NCBI RefSeq assembly: GCF_009177095.1
Contig: NZ_AP021861.1
Location: 6,058,501-6,122,500 of the forward strand
Direction of reading: 5' to 3'
Length of the DNA stretch: 64,000 nt
From: Lacipirellula parvula
GTDB taxonomy: Bacteria; Planctomycetota; Planctomycetia; Pirellulales; Lacipirellulaceae
Shown: positions 7,658-16,213 of the stretch, one piece after another
Layout of the letters: the number at the start of each line of letters is the position of its first letter
Numbering within the stretch: the stretch's first letter is position 1
Notes under the pieces: generated by a model
Seen by the model: only the letters and a program-made list of their open reading frames with translations
Told to the model about the DNA's origin: nothing
Databases searched by the model: none
Made by a program: the position numbers and the translations under genes

Positions 7658-9706
7658 TTACGCACGGATCAACACCACCGACGACCGCGCTTCGCACCGA
7701 TAACTCGTCTGCCCTGCGGAGATCGGCGCCGGCGGAACGCACAAATCATCCGGACTCTCGCGAGCCGTATCCATCAGCCGCCGCCACTGCGCACCAGCAG
7801 CCAACGGCGGCAGCGCGAACTCCAACGGCTCCCAGTACGCGTTGAGCGCCACATACAAATGCTCGGCCCCGTCAGGGCTGGTCAATTCATACGCCACGGC
7901 ATGCGAATCAGCGCCCCAGTCGGGCTCGTTCAACCGCACGCCATGCCAGGTGATTTGCGGCGCCCCTGGTTCGCCCCAGAACGCCCAGCTCCGAAACAAC
8001 GACGACCGCTGATGAAACGCAATCAGCTCCCGCGTGAACCGCAGCATCCCTGCATGCCGCGTCGCATCGTCCCAGTCGAACCACGACAGCTCGTTGTCTT
8101 GGCTATAGGCGTTGTTGTTCCCCCGCTGCGTGCGAAGAACCTCATCCCCCATCAGCAGCATCGGCCGCCCTTCGGAAAGGAACAGAATGGCGAGGAAGTT
8201 CTTCGCCTGCCGCCGGCGGAGCGACTCAATCGCCGCATCGTCCGTCGGCCCTTCGACGCCGCAGTTCCAACTGTAGTTATCGTTCGAACCGTCGGCGCTC
8301 TGCTCGCCGTTCGCCTCGTTATGCTTCGCATCGTACGAGACGAGATCGTTGAGCGTGAACCCATCGTGCGCCGTGATGAAGTTCACGCTCCGATCGGGAT
8401 TGCGATCTGTTTCATGGAACAAATTGCGACTGCCGACGAGGCAATCGGCGAGCGTCGCCACCTGACCGGCGTCGCCTTTGACGAACTGCCGCACGTTATC
8501 GCGGTACCGTCCGTTCCAGACGCCCCAGCGATCGCCCGCAAAGTCGCTGACGCAGTACAGCCCGCCCGCGTCCCACGCTTCAGCAATCACTTTCGTCCCG
8601 GCGAGCACCGGATCGGATTCGATGTCATACAAGATCGGCGCCCGCTCGAGCGGCGCGCCGTCCCAGCGCCGCGACAAGCTCGCCGCCAGGTCGAAGCGAA
8701 ACCCATCGACGTGCATCTCGGTCACCCAGTACCGCAGGCAATCGAGAATCATCCGCCGCACGACCGGGCTGTTCGCGTTAACCGTGTTGCCGCAGCCGGT
8801 GTCGTCGACGTACTTCGACAAATCGTTCGCGTCGAGAATGTAGCACGCCTCGTTATCGATCCCCCGCCACGAGAACGTCGGCCCGCGCTCGTCTCCCTCG
8901 GCGGTGTGATTGAACACCACGTCGAGAATCACCTCGATATCGGCGCGGTGCAGCGCCTTCACCAGATCGCGAAACTCATCAACGGCGCCGAGCGGCGTCT
9001 GCTGCGAGCTGTAGCCCGCATGCGGCGCGAACCAAGCGACCGGCTGGTAGCCCCAGTAATTCACGCCGCTGGGGGCATCGGTCGGATCGAACTGCTGCAC
9101 CGGCATTAGCTCGACCGTCCGCACGCCAAGCTGCTGCAAATAGGGAATCTTCTCGACGAGCCCCGCGTAAGTTCCCCGCTGCGTCGCGGCGACGCCGGAG
9201 TTGGGATGCTTCGTGAACCCCGCGACGTGCAACTCGTAGATCATCGAATCGACGTACGGCCGCTGCAGCGGTTGATCTCCCGCCCACTCGTAGGCCGCGG
9301 GGTCAACGACGACGCCCTTCAGCGCCACGGCGGCGTTCTCTCCTGCCCCGCCGCAAGCCGCGGCCCGCTGATAGTTCGCGAGGTTCGCCGTCGCGCGGGC
9401 GTACGGGTCGAGCAGCAGCTTCGCGGGGTTGAACCGCAAACCGCGGGCGGGATCGTTCGGCCCAGCGACGCGGTAACCATACAGCTGCCCCGCCTGGACG
9501 CCCGCCACATGGACATGCCAGTAGTCGTACGTGCGGTTCGCGACCGGATCGAGCACGAACTCGCGCGCCGGCTTGGCATCGCCCGCCGCCGCGAACAGCT
9601 GCAGCGTCACGCCGGTCGCATGCTTTGCGTGCAAACAAAAGTTCACCCCCGCGGCGTCGACCGTGGCGCCAATCGGAACCGCTCGCCCTGGCGTGGCGCC
9701 ATTCAT
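7658..9706 (-). CDS. glgX: Glycogen debranching enzyme GlgX (isoamylase type)
   Basis: A GH13 isoamylase-type debranching enzyme of 682 residues that hydrolyses alpha-1,6 branches of glycogen in the cytoplasm. An N-terminal CBM48-like domain (ATVDAAGVNFCLHAKHAT) precedes the catalytic barrel. The visible GH13 blocks are VVFNHTAEG, DGFRFDLAAS (nucleophile Asp), VIAEAWDAGG (acid Glu) and NFITAHDGFTLND. I chose the ATG at 9706 because it puts the N-terminus about ten residues before PIGAT, as in other GlgX proteins, and has GGAGG upstream; an in-frame ATG at 9724 would overlap the upstream gene by 17 bp. Only one base separates it from the stop of the GH63-like gene, so the two are translationally linked. 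Confidence 0.94.
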   Translation of the reverse strand: MNGATPGRAVPIGATVDAAGVNFCLHAKHATGVTLQLFAAAGDAKPAREFVLDPVANRTYDYWHVHVAGVQAGQLYGYRVAGPNDPARGLRFNPAKLLLDPYARATANLANYQRAAACGGAGENAAVALKGVVVDPAAYEWAGDQPLQRPYVDSMIYELHVAGFTKHPNSGVAATQRGTYAGLVEKIPYLQQLGVRTVELMPVQQFDPTDAPSGVNYWGYQPVAWFAPHAGYSSQQTPLGAVDEFRDLVKALHRADIEVILDVVFNHTAEGDERGPTFSWRGIDNEACYILDANDLSKYVDDTGCGNTVNANSPVVRRMILDCLRYWVTEMHVDGFRFDLAASLSRRWDGAPLERAPILYDIESDPVLAGTKVIAEAWDAGGLYCVSDFAGDRWGVWNGRYRDNVRQFVKGDAGQVATLADCLVGSRNLFHETDRNPDRSVNFITAHDGFTLNDLVSYDAKHNEANGEQSADGSNDNYSWNCGVEGPTDDAAIESLRRRQAKNFLAILFLSEGRPMLLMGDEVLRTQRGNNNAYSQDNELSWFDWDDATRHAGMLRFTRELIAFHQRSSLFRSWAFWGEPGAPQITWHGVRLNEPDWGADSHAVAYELTSPDGAEHLYVALNAYWEPLEFALPPLAAGAQWRRLMDTARESPDDLCVPPAPISAGQTSYRCEARSSVVLIRA

Positions 9707-9707
9707 C

Positions 9708-12362
9708 TCACTGCCGCCCTCCATACTCGAACAGCAGCGCCACGATTAGCGCCGTCCATCCCGTCTGATGGCTCGCCCCCACCCCGGCCCCGGTGTCTCC
9801 ATTGAAATACTCGTGGAACGGAATATGGTCGCGCCAGTTCGGATCGGTCTGGAAGTATTCGTTATCGCCCCACACCGGTCGCCGTCCGCCGTGGCTGCGA
9901 TCGGGCAGGAAGATCTGCGCCAGCCGCGCCGAAAGCTCCGACGCCACCTCGTCGAGGTTCTTCATCACGCCCGAACCGGTCGGGAACTCGACCTTCAAGT
10001 CATCGCCGAAGTGCCGCCAAAACTCATGGAGCGCCCGCACGATCATGTAGTTCACCGGAAACCAAATCGGCCCGCGCCAATTCGAGTTCCCGCCAAACAG
10101 CCGGCTATCCGACTCGGCCGGCAGATACTTCACGACAAACTCGCGCCCCTCCGCCTTGAGCACATACGGATGGTCGAGGTGATACTTCGAGAGCGAACGA
10201 ACGCCGTAATCGGACAGGAACCCCGCCGGGTCGAGCATCCGATGCAGAATCGCCGTGAGCCGCTCGCGAGTGAGAATCGCCATCAACCGCGAGTTGTTCG
10301 GCCCCGGAATCGCCACCGGAGCGACGTTGCGCAGCAAGTCGGGCCGATGCTTGAGAAACCAGCCCGCCCGTTCGACGAACAGGTCGAGCCCTTTGAAGCG
10401 ATCAGGCTCCGCCGTCAACACGGCGAACAGTGGCACGAGGCTGACCATCGAGTGAATCTTCAGCGCGTGCGTCGTGCCGTCCGACATCAGCACGACGTCG
10501 TAGAAGAATCGGTCTTCCGCGTCCCACAGATCGATTCCCTGCCCATCCATGTTCGTCATCGCGTGGGCGATGTAGAGGAAGTGCTCGAAGTACTTCAGCG
10601 CCATGTTCTGGTAGAAGGGATCGTACTTCGCCAGTTCCGCGGCGATTGTCAGCATCGCGATGCAGTACTGGGCCATCCAGCTCGTGCCGTCGCTCTGCTC
10701 AAGGACCTCGCCGTTAGGCAGCGGCGTATCGCGATTGAAACAGCCGATGTTATCCATTCCCAGGAATCCGCCGCCGAAGATATCGCGGCCGCCGCTATCC
10801 TTACGATTCACCCAGAAGGCGAAGTTGAGCATCTCGTTCTGGAAGATCTCCTTCAGGAACTCGAGATCGCCATGGCCGGTCGTTTCCTTCTCGATCTGGT
10901 AGACCCGCCACGAAGCGAACGCCGACACCGGCGGGTTCACGTCGTCGAAGTCCCACTCGTACGCCGGGAACTGGCCGTTGGCGTGCTGGTACCACTCGTA
11001 TCCCATCCGCAGCAGTTGGTTCTTCGCCACCCACGGATCGATCCGCGCCATCGCGATGCAGTGGAACGCCAAGTCCCAGCTCGCGTACCACGGGTACTCC
11101 CAAGTATCGGGCATGAGAATCACTTCTGCGTTGTGGAGTTCCTTCCAACGATGGTTGCGGCCATGCCACCGCTCGGCGGGCGGAGTGGGCTGCGGTTCGT
11201 CGCCGGTGAGCCAGCGGAAGACGTCGAAGTGATAAAACTGCTTCGACCACAACAGCCCCGCGCACGCTTGCCGCGCGACGGCGCGTTCGTCGGGGCCGAG
11301 CTTCGCCGGCAAGGTCGTTTGGTAGAACTCGTCCGCTTCGCTTCGCCGCGTTGTAAATATCTGGTCGAAGTCGCCAAACGGCGCCGCATGCGGTTCAGCG
11401 CGAAACCGAACCTCGACCGTCGACGTCCCACCCGCGGGAATGTCGAACCGAATATGCCCGGCAAGCTTGCTCCCTTGGCGATCATGCACCGCGGCGGCGT
11501 TGCCGTGAACGACGCGCTCATTAACGCCGTCCTTCACATACGGCGAACGGTTCGACCCTTCGCCGAGGTGTTCGAAGTTCGTTTCATTCTCGGTGAAGAA
11601 GAGATCGACCGGCCGACTATCGCCGCTGCGGACGTACCACCAGCGTTCGCCGAGCACCTTGGCATCGGTGTACGCCGCCATCGGCCCGGCGACGCGGATG
11701 GCCGGCCGCTCGGCGCCAACCTCCCACGACCAGCGGTTGCGATACCACAAGTGGGGCAAGATATGGAGCGGCGCCGCGTCGGGCCCGCGATTCACCGCCG
11801 TGATGCGGCAGAGGATATCCTCGGGACTCGCCTTCGCGTACTCGATCGTCACGTCGAAGTAGCGATTCGCACGGAAGTCGGCCTCCAGTGCATCGAACAG
11901 CTCGTACTCCGGCTGCAGTTGATTCCGTTCGCCGTTAACTTTCACCAGATCATCGTAGGGATAGGCCGCGTGGGGATACTTGTAGAGCATCCGCATATAC
12001 GAGTGGGTCGGCGTCCCGTCGAGGAAGAAGTAGTACTCCTTCACATCCTCGCCATGGTTCCCTTGCGGATTGCTGAGACCGAACATCCGCTCCTTGAGGA
12101 TCGGATCTTTCTCGTTCCACAAGGCGACGGCGAGGCACAGATGCTGCTTATCGTCGCAGAAGCCGCCGAGGCCATCCTCGTTCCAGCGATACGCGCGGCT
12201 GCGAGCGTGATCGTGGGGAAAGTAATTCCAAGCATCGCCGTCCGCGCTGTAGTCTTCGCGCACGGTACCCCAAGCGCGATCGCTCAGAAACGATCCCCAC
12301 CGCCGCCATTCGCCCTCGCCGGCGTTGCACTGATCGAGTCTCGTTTGTTCGGCGCTGGACAT
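9708..12362 (-). CDS. GH63-like glucosidase (MGH1-like glycoside hydrolase)
   Basis: An 884-residue alpha/alpha-barrel glycoside hydrolase of the group commonly annotated as glucosidase, related to GH63. The start EQTRLDQCNAGEGEWRRWG and the block AWGTVREDYS are characteristic of these long cytoplasmic proteins. Barrel segments include WEYPWYASWDLAFHC (about 405), GHGDLEFLK, and NSNWRGPIWFPVNYM (about 750). There is no signal peptide. It is directly upstream of glgX, one base apart, so both probably act on glycogen or glucan. The exact linkage cleaved cannot be judged from sequence. The start ATG at 12362 faces the respiratory cluster on the other strand. Confidence 0.88.
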   Translation of the reverse strand: MSSAEQTRLDQCNAGEGEWRRWGSFLSDRAWGTVREDYSADGDAWNYFPHDHARSRAYRWNEDGLGGFCDDKQHLCLAVALWNEKDPILKERMFGLSNPQGNHGEDVKEYYFFLDGTPTHSYMRMLYKYPHAAYPYDDLVKVNGERNQLQPEYELFDALEADFRANRYFDVTIEYAKASPEDILCRITAVNRGPDAAPLHILPHLWYRNRWSWEVGAERPAIRVAGPMAAYTDAKVLGERWWYVRSGDSRPVDLFFTENETNFEHLGEGSNRSPYVKDGVNERVVHGNAAAVHDRQGSKLAGHIRFDIPAGGTSTVEVRFRAEPHAAPFGDFDQIFTTRRSEADEFYQTTLPAKLGPDERAVARQACAGLLWSKQFYHFDVFRWLTGDEPQPTPPAERWHGRNHRWKELHNAEVILMPDTWEYPWYASWDLAFHCIAMARIDPWVAKNQLLRMGYEWYQHANGQFPAYEWDFDDVNPPVSAFASWRVYQIEKETTGHGDLEFLKEIFQNEMLNFAFWVNRKDSGGRDIFGGGFLGMDNIGCFNRDTPLPNGEVLEQSDGTSWMAQYCIAMLTIAAELAKYDPFYQNMALKYFEHFLYIAHAMTNMDGQGIDLWDAEDRFFYDVVLMSDGTTHALKIHSMVSLVPLFAVLTAEPDRFKGLDLFVERAGWFLKHRPDLLRNVAPVAIPGPNNSRLMAILTRERLTAILHRMLDPAGFLSDYGVRSLSKYHLDHPYVLKAEGREFVVKYLPAESDSRLFGGNSNWRGPIWFPVNYMIVRALHEFWRHFGDDLKVEFPTGSGVMKNLDEVASELSARLAQIFLPDRSHGGRRPVWGDNEYFQTDPNWRDHIPFHEYFNGDTGAGVGASHQTGWTALIVALLFEYGGRQ

Positions 12363-12403
12363 CGCTCGTTACTTCCTCGTCAACGACCTGGCAGCGAACA
12401 TCA

Positions 12404-12480
12404 AAGCCACCGGCTCCGCCGGTGGACGAATTGCAGTGGTCGCTCACTTGCGACGCGTCCACCGGCAAAGCCGGTGGCTT
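12404..12480. repeat. Inverted repeat family E between divergent genes
   Basis: Arms 12404-12427 and 12457-12480 are reverse complements over 24 bp with two mismatches. Each arm holds its own CCACCGGC/GCCGGTGG hairpin. It lies in the divergent gap between the glucosidase and coxB starts, upstream of the candidate coxB promoter. Confidence 0.8.
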
Positions 12481-12568
12481 CAATTGTCTTCGCGAAAGAA
12501 TACCGCATCGCCACGCACGCTGCCTATCGAGATGCGGCAAACTTTACGCGCGGCCAAGAATAACCGGA

Positions 12569-12597
12569 TGACGACGCCGGACATTCGCGATATACTG
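12569..12597 (+). promoter_or_regulatory. Candidate promoter of the respiratory cluster
   Basis: ATGACG (12569-12574) and TATACT (12592-12597) are spaced by 17 bases, giving a fair match to a housekeeping promoter. The predicted transcription start is about 40 bases before the coxB ATG. Read by eye only. Confidence 0.4.
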
Positions 12598-12641
12598 GGC
12601 CGCGTCGCCATGGGAAGCAGCGACGTTGTCGGAGAGTTGCA

Positions 12642-13667
12642 GTGGATGCGAATGGACTATCGATGCTGTTGGCAGCCGTCGAAGGACGGATGGCCGACGT
12701 GTCGATCTTCTCTCCCGCCTCGCCGCAGGCTGGTTGGATCGTTGATCTCGCCATTCTCGCCCTGGCGATCATCGGCATCATCTTTCTGGTCGTCGAAGGA
12801 ATTCTGTTCTATTCCGTGTGGCGTTTTCGCCGCGCGAAGAACGACGCCCCCGGCGAGCCGGCCCAGGTTTACGGCAGCGAACCGATCGAAATCGCCTGGA
12901 CCGCCGCACCGACGATGATCGTCTTCTTCCTGGTGCTCGTCACCACGCGGACGCTCTGGCAGGTCGAAGCTGCCCCCGTCCAACCGCGCGAGGGGGACCA
13001 AGCGTTGTTCGTCACCGTGATCGGCCATCAATGGTGGTGGGAGTATCGCTACGACAGCTACGACGGCCGGAAGCTCGACTTCATCACGGCGAACGAGTTG
13101 CACATGCCCGTCGGCGACGGCGAGACGCAACGCCCCGTCCACCTCACGCTGCAATCGGGCGACGTGTGCCACAGTTTTTGGGTGCCGCGATTGGGTGGGA
13201 AGGTCGACCTCATTCCGGGGCGGAGCAATTTGCTCGCGTTCGAGACGGAGCAGCCGGGGCTCTATCTCGGCCAGTGCGCTGAATACTGTGGCGCCCAGCA
13301 CGCGAACATGATGCTTCGCGTCGTGGCCGAAACGCCGGCGGAGTTCGAGGCTTGGCTGGCGAACGAGACGGCCCCCGCGGTCGAAGATCCTGCCGTCGCC
13401 GAGGGGAAAGCGACGTTCCTCGCCAACTCGTGCGTCAACTGCCACCGCGTGAGCGGCACGGCCGCCCAAGGCGACGGAGCGCCCGACCTAACGCACTTAA
13501 TGAGCCGCGAGACGATTGCGGCCGGGCAAGTGCCGAACTCACGGAGCAACCTACGCAAGTGGGTTCACGATCCGCACACAATCAAGCCAGGCGTGCTGAT
13601 GCCGGCGTTTGGTTTGAGCACGGAAGAAGAGAACCAAATCGTGGAGTATCTACGCACACTGAAGTGA
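12642..13667 (+). CDS. coxB: Cytochrome c oxidase subunit II with fused cytochrome c domain (caa3 type)
   Basis: A 341-residue caa3-type subunit II. It has two membrane helices (about 32-57 and 88-104), then the periplasmic CuA domain with ligands His177, Cys212, Glu214, Cys216, His220 and Met223 (CAEYCGAQHANM). A C-terminal cytochrome c domain follows with heme motif CVNCH at 264-268 and a distal Met in LMPAFG. The aromatic electron-entry patch HQWWWEY is near residue 129. No separate cytochrome c is needed to dock here. The start at 12642 has GGAGAG a short way upstream. A family A repeat separates it from subunit I. Confidence 0.96.
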   Translation: MDANGLSMLLAAVEGRMADVSIFSPASPQAGWIVDLAILALAIIGIIFLVVEGILFYSVWRFRRAKNDAPGEPAQVYGSEPIEIAWTAAPTMIVFFLVLVTTRTLWQVEAAPVQPREGDQALFVTVIGHQWWWEYRYDSYDGRKLDFITANELHMPVGDGETQRPVHLTLQSGDVCHSFWVPRLGGKVDLIPGRSNLLAFETEQPGLYLGQCAEYCGAQHANMMLRVVAETPAEFEAWLANETAPAVEDPAVAEGKATFLANSCVNCHRVSGTAAQGDGAPDLTHLMSRETIAAGQVPNSRSNLRKWVHDPHTIKPGVLMPAFGLSTEEENQIVEYLRTLK

Positions 13668-13681
13668 GATTCCATTAAATA

Positions 13682-13761
13682 TTTCACGCAAAGGTGCGAA
13701 GGCGCAAAGAAAAACAACTCGGCATGCAATCCCCTTTGCGCCTTCGCGCCTTTGCGTGAGA
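13682..13761. repeat. Inverted repeat family A copy 3, inside the oxidase operon
   Basis: Arms 13682-13709 and 13734-13761 are reverse complements over 28 bp with two mismatches. Compared with copies 1 and 2 the arm order is reversed. It lies between coxB and ctaD, genes that must be expressed together. Confidence 0.88.
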
Positions 13762-13805
13762 TCTTCCTGTAAAAATTTATTAGTAACGCCTCAGATTCCA
13801 AGCCA

Positions 13806-15476
13806 ATGGCAACCGTCGACCATCCTCAGCGCCTAGCCCGCTCCGGCATCGCCGCCGACGCCGCGTCGCGCGGCTGGGCCGCCGCGCTCCACGAGTGGAC
13901 GACGACCGTCGATCACAAAAAGATCGGCATCATGTACGTCCTGATGAGCCTCGTCTTTCTCGTCATCGGCGGGATCGAGGCGCTGCTCATGCGGTGGCAG
14001 CTCTTCTACCCGCGGGCGGAAGTGATCGGGCCGAACGTCTTTAACCAGCTGTTCACGATGCACGGCACCACGATGGTCTTCTTCGTGGGGATGCCGATTC
14101 TGATCGGCATCGGCAACTACATGCTGCCGCTGATGCTCGGCGCCCGCGACATGGCGTTCCCACGGCTCAACGCGTTCGGGTTTTGGATCACCCTCTTCGG
14201 CGGGTTGCTCGTTTACCTTAGCTTCATCACGGGGGCCGCGCCGGAAATCGGCTGGTTCGCTTACGCTCCGCTCACTGAGCATACGTTCGATCGCAACGCT
14301 GGGACCGACTTTTGGGCGCTCGGGCTGCTGATCAGCGGCATCGGCACGATCGGCGCCGCGGTCAACTTCATCGCGACGATCCTCGGCATGCGGGCGCCTG
14401 GTATGACGATGCGGAAGATTCCGTTCTTCGCCTGGACGATGCTCTGGACCTCGTTCCAAATGCTGCTCGCCATTCCGCCCCTCACCGCGGCGCTGGTGAT
14501 GGTGCTCTTCGACCGGCAGCTTGGAGCCCACTTTTTCGACGTACAGAACGGCGGCTCCGCTTATCTTTGGCAGCATCTCTTCTGGTTCTTCGGCCACCCC
14601 GAGGTTTACATCCTCATCTTGCCGGTCTTCGGCATGGTGTCGGAGGTGATTCCCGTCTTCTCGCGCAAGGTGCTGTTCGGTTATGAGTTCATGGCCGCGG
14701 CGACGATGGCGATCGCGTTCATTAGCCTCGGCGTGTGGGCCCATCATATGTTCTGCGTCGGCATGAGCCGCACGCTCGACCTCTACTTCGCGGCCGCAAG
14801 TTTGATCGTCTCGATTCCCACCGGCATCAAGTTCTTCAATTGGCTGGCGACGATCTATGGCGGGCGAGTCAGCTTGCAATCGCCGATGCTTTTCTGCTTC
14901 GGCTTCCTCTCGATGTTCCTCATCGGCGGCCTCACCGGCATCATGCTCGCCGCGGCCCCGTTCGACTTCCAACTCTCCGACAGCTACTTCGTCGTCGGCC
15001 ACTTTCATTGGGTGCTGATCGGCGGCACGCTCTTCGGCACGTTCGCCGGGATCTACTACTGGTATCCCAAGGTGACCGGCCGGATGCTTTCGGAACGATT
15101 GGCCCACTGGCACTTCTGGCTGCTGTACATCGGCTTCATTCTCACGTTCGGGCCGATGCACGTCTCGGGCATCCTCGGCATGCCGCGGCGGATCTACACC
15201 TACGACCCCAGCCGCGACTGGGAATGGTGGAACCAACTCACCACGATCGGCGCGCTCGTGCAAACGCCGAGCTACGCGATCTTCGTCTACAACCTGATCG
15301 CATCGCTCTGGAAAGGAAAACCCGCCGTCGACGACCCATGGGATGCGTGGACGCTTGAGTGGACCACCAGTTCGCCGCCGCCGAGCTACAACTTCGAAAC
15401 GCAGCCGATCGTCCACAGTCGCCGCCCGTTGTGGGATCTGAAGCATCCCGACGATCCTGATTGGCAGTATGAATGA
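13806..15476 (+). CDS. ctaD: Cytochrome c oxidase subunit I
   Basis: A 556-residue heme-copper oxidase subunit I with about 12 membrane helices. The low-spin heme ligand is in QLFTMHGTTMVFF, the CuB ligands include His in GHPEVYILILP, and the heme a3 region reads VGHFHWVLIGG. The Tyr of HPEVY is present for the His-Tyr crosslink, placing it in the A-type group. This subunit reduces O2 to water and pumps protons. The start has no strong ribosome binding site but gives the normal N-terminus before the HEWTTTVDHKKIG block. It follows coxB and precedes ctaE, with an inverted repeat in each gap. Confidence 0.97.
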   Translation: MATVDHPQRLARSGIAADAASRGWAAALHEWTTTVDHKKIGIMYVLMSLVFLVIGGIEALLMRWQLFYPRAEVIGPNVFNQLFTMHGTTMVFFVGMPILIGIGNYMLPLMLGARDMAFPRLNAFGFWITLFGGLLVYLSFITGAAPEIGWFAYAPLTEHTFDRNAGTDFWALGLLISGIGTIGAAVNFIATILGMRAPGMTMRKIPFFAWTMLWTSFQMLLAIPPLTAALVMVLFDRQLGAHFFDVQNGGSAYLWQHLFWFFGHPEVYILILPVFGMVSEVIPVFSRKVLFGYEFMAAATMAIAFISLGVWAHHMFCVGMSRTLDLYFAAASLIVSIPTGIKFFNWLATIYGGRVSLQSPMLFCFGFLSMFLIGGLTGIMLAAAPFDFQLSDSYFVVGHFHWVLIGGTLFGTFAGIYYWYPKVTGRMLSERLAHWHFWLLYIGFILTFGPMHVSGILGMPRRIYTYDPSRDWEWWNQLTTIGALVQTPSYAIFVYNLIASLWKGKPAVDDPWDAWTLEWTTSSPPPSYNFETQPIVHSRRPLWDLKHPDDPDWQYE

Positions 15477-15489
15477 AATGAAATACTTC

Positions 15490-15571
15490 AACACAGAGGA
15501 CACAGTGAGCACAGAGGAAATGCAAATTACGATTCCACGCCTTTCTCTGTGTGCTCTGTGCTCTCTGTGTT
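15490..15571. repeat. Inverted repeat family B copy 2, inside the oxidase operon
   Basis: The left arm (15490-15520) is made of ACACAGAGG and CACAGAGG units, the right arm (15542-15571) of CTCTGTG units. It lies between ctaD and ctaE. Copy 1 is at 4878-4962. Confidence 0.8.
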
Positions 15572-15592
15572 AAACGCATTTAATTCAATGAA

Positions 15593-16213
15593 ATGACCGA
15601 ACCAGCCGCCGCACTCCCGATTCCGCCAGAGATCGCTCCCGAGCGAACCCTCAACGCTGCGCAGTGGGGGATGGCGAGCTTCCTCGTTTCCGAGGTGGCG
15701 TTCTTCAGCACGCTGATCGTCGCCTACGTCACCTTCCTCGGCCGCGACGTGGTCGGGCCGCTGCCTGCCGAAGCCCTTTCGCTGAAGCTGGCATTCGGCA
15801 CGACGCTGTGCCTCGTGGCGAGCAGCATCTTCATTCACTTCGCCGAGGGAGCGCTACGCCGCGGCAACAACGCGAGCTTCAAGCTGCTGTGGGCCGCGAC
15901 GATCGCCCTCGGCGTCGCGTTCCTCGTCGGCACCGCGTACGAGTGGCACGACCTCATCTTCGAGAAACAGCTCACAATCAGCCGCAATCTGTTCGGCACG
16001 ACCTACTACACGCTCGTCGGCTTTCATGGCCTGCACGTTACCGTCGGCGTCATCGCGATGTCGATCATCTTGCTGCTCGCCGCCCGCGGGGCGATCACCA
16101 AGGAGCATGAGACGGGCGTGCAGCTCGTTTCGTGGTACTGGCACTTCGTCGATGTGGTGTGGATCGTCGTTTTCCTTGTCGTTTACGTTGGCGCGAAAGG
16201 GGGCTCGGTATGA
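15593..16213 (+). CDS. ctaE: Cytochrome c oxidase subunit III
   Basis: A 206-residue subunit III with five membrane helices, the short form found in caa3-type oxidases. Recognisable blocks are WGMASFLVSEVAFFSTLI near residue 24, EWHDLIFEKQLTISRNLFGTTYY with the conserved glutamate, GFHGLHVTVGVI, and the C-terminal SWYWHFVDVVWIVVF. It stabilises subunit I. Its stop overlaps the ATG of the next gene by 4 bp. Confidence 0.95.
   Translation: MTEPAAALPIPPEIAPERTLNAAQWGMASFLVSEVAFFSTLIVAYVTFLGRDVVGPLPAEALSLKLAFGTTLCLVASSIFIHFAEGALRRGNNASFKLLWAATIALGVAFLVGTAYEWHDLIFEKQLTISRNLFGTTYYTLVGFHGLHVTVGVIAMSIILLLAARGAITKEHETGVQLVSWYWHFVDVVWIVVFLVVYVGAKGGSV

Noticed and set aside
9768-12563. A 931-codon open frame on the plus strand opposite the GH63-like glucosidase
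   Set aside because: It mirrors a clear family member on the other strand, is extremely Arg/Pro/His-rich with no domain, and such mirror frames are common in high-GC DNA.
13682-13761. Treating the family A repeat in the oxidase operon as a simple terminator
   Set aside because: Subunit I and III genes follow on the same strand without an obvious new promoter, and no proper T-tract follows the stem.
13833-15512. A 559-codon open frame on the minus strand opposite ctaD
   Set aside because: ctaD is unmistakable; the antisense frame is rich in Arg, Asp, Glu and His with no family resemblance.
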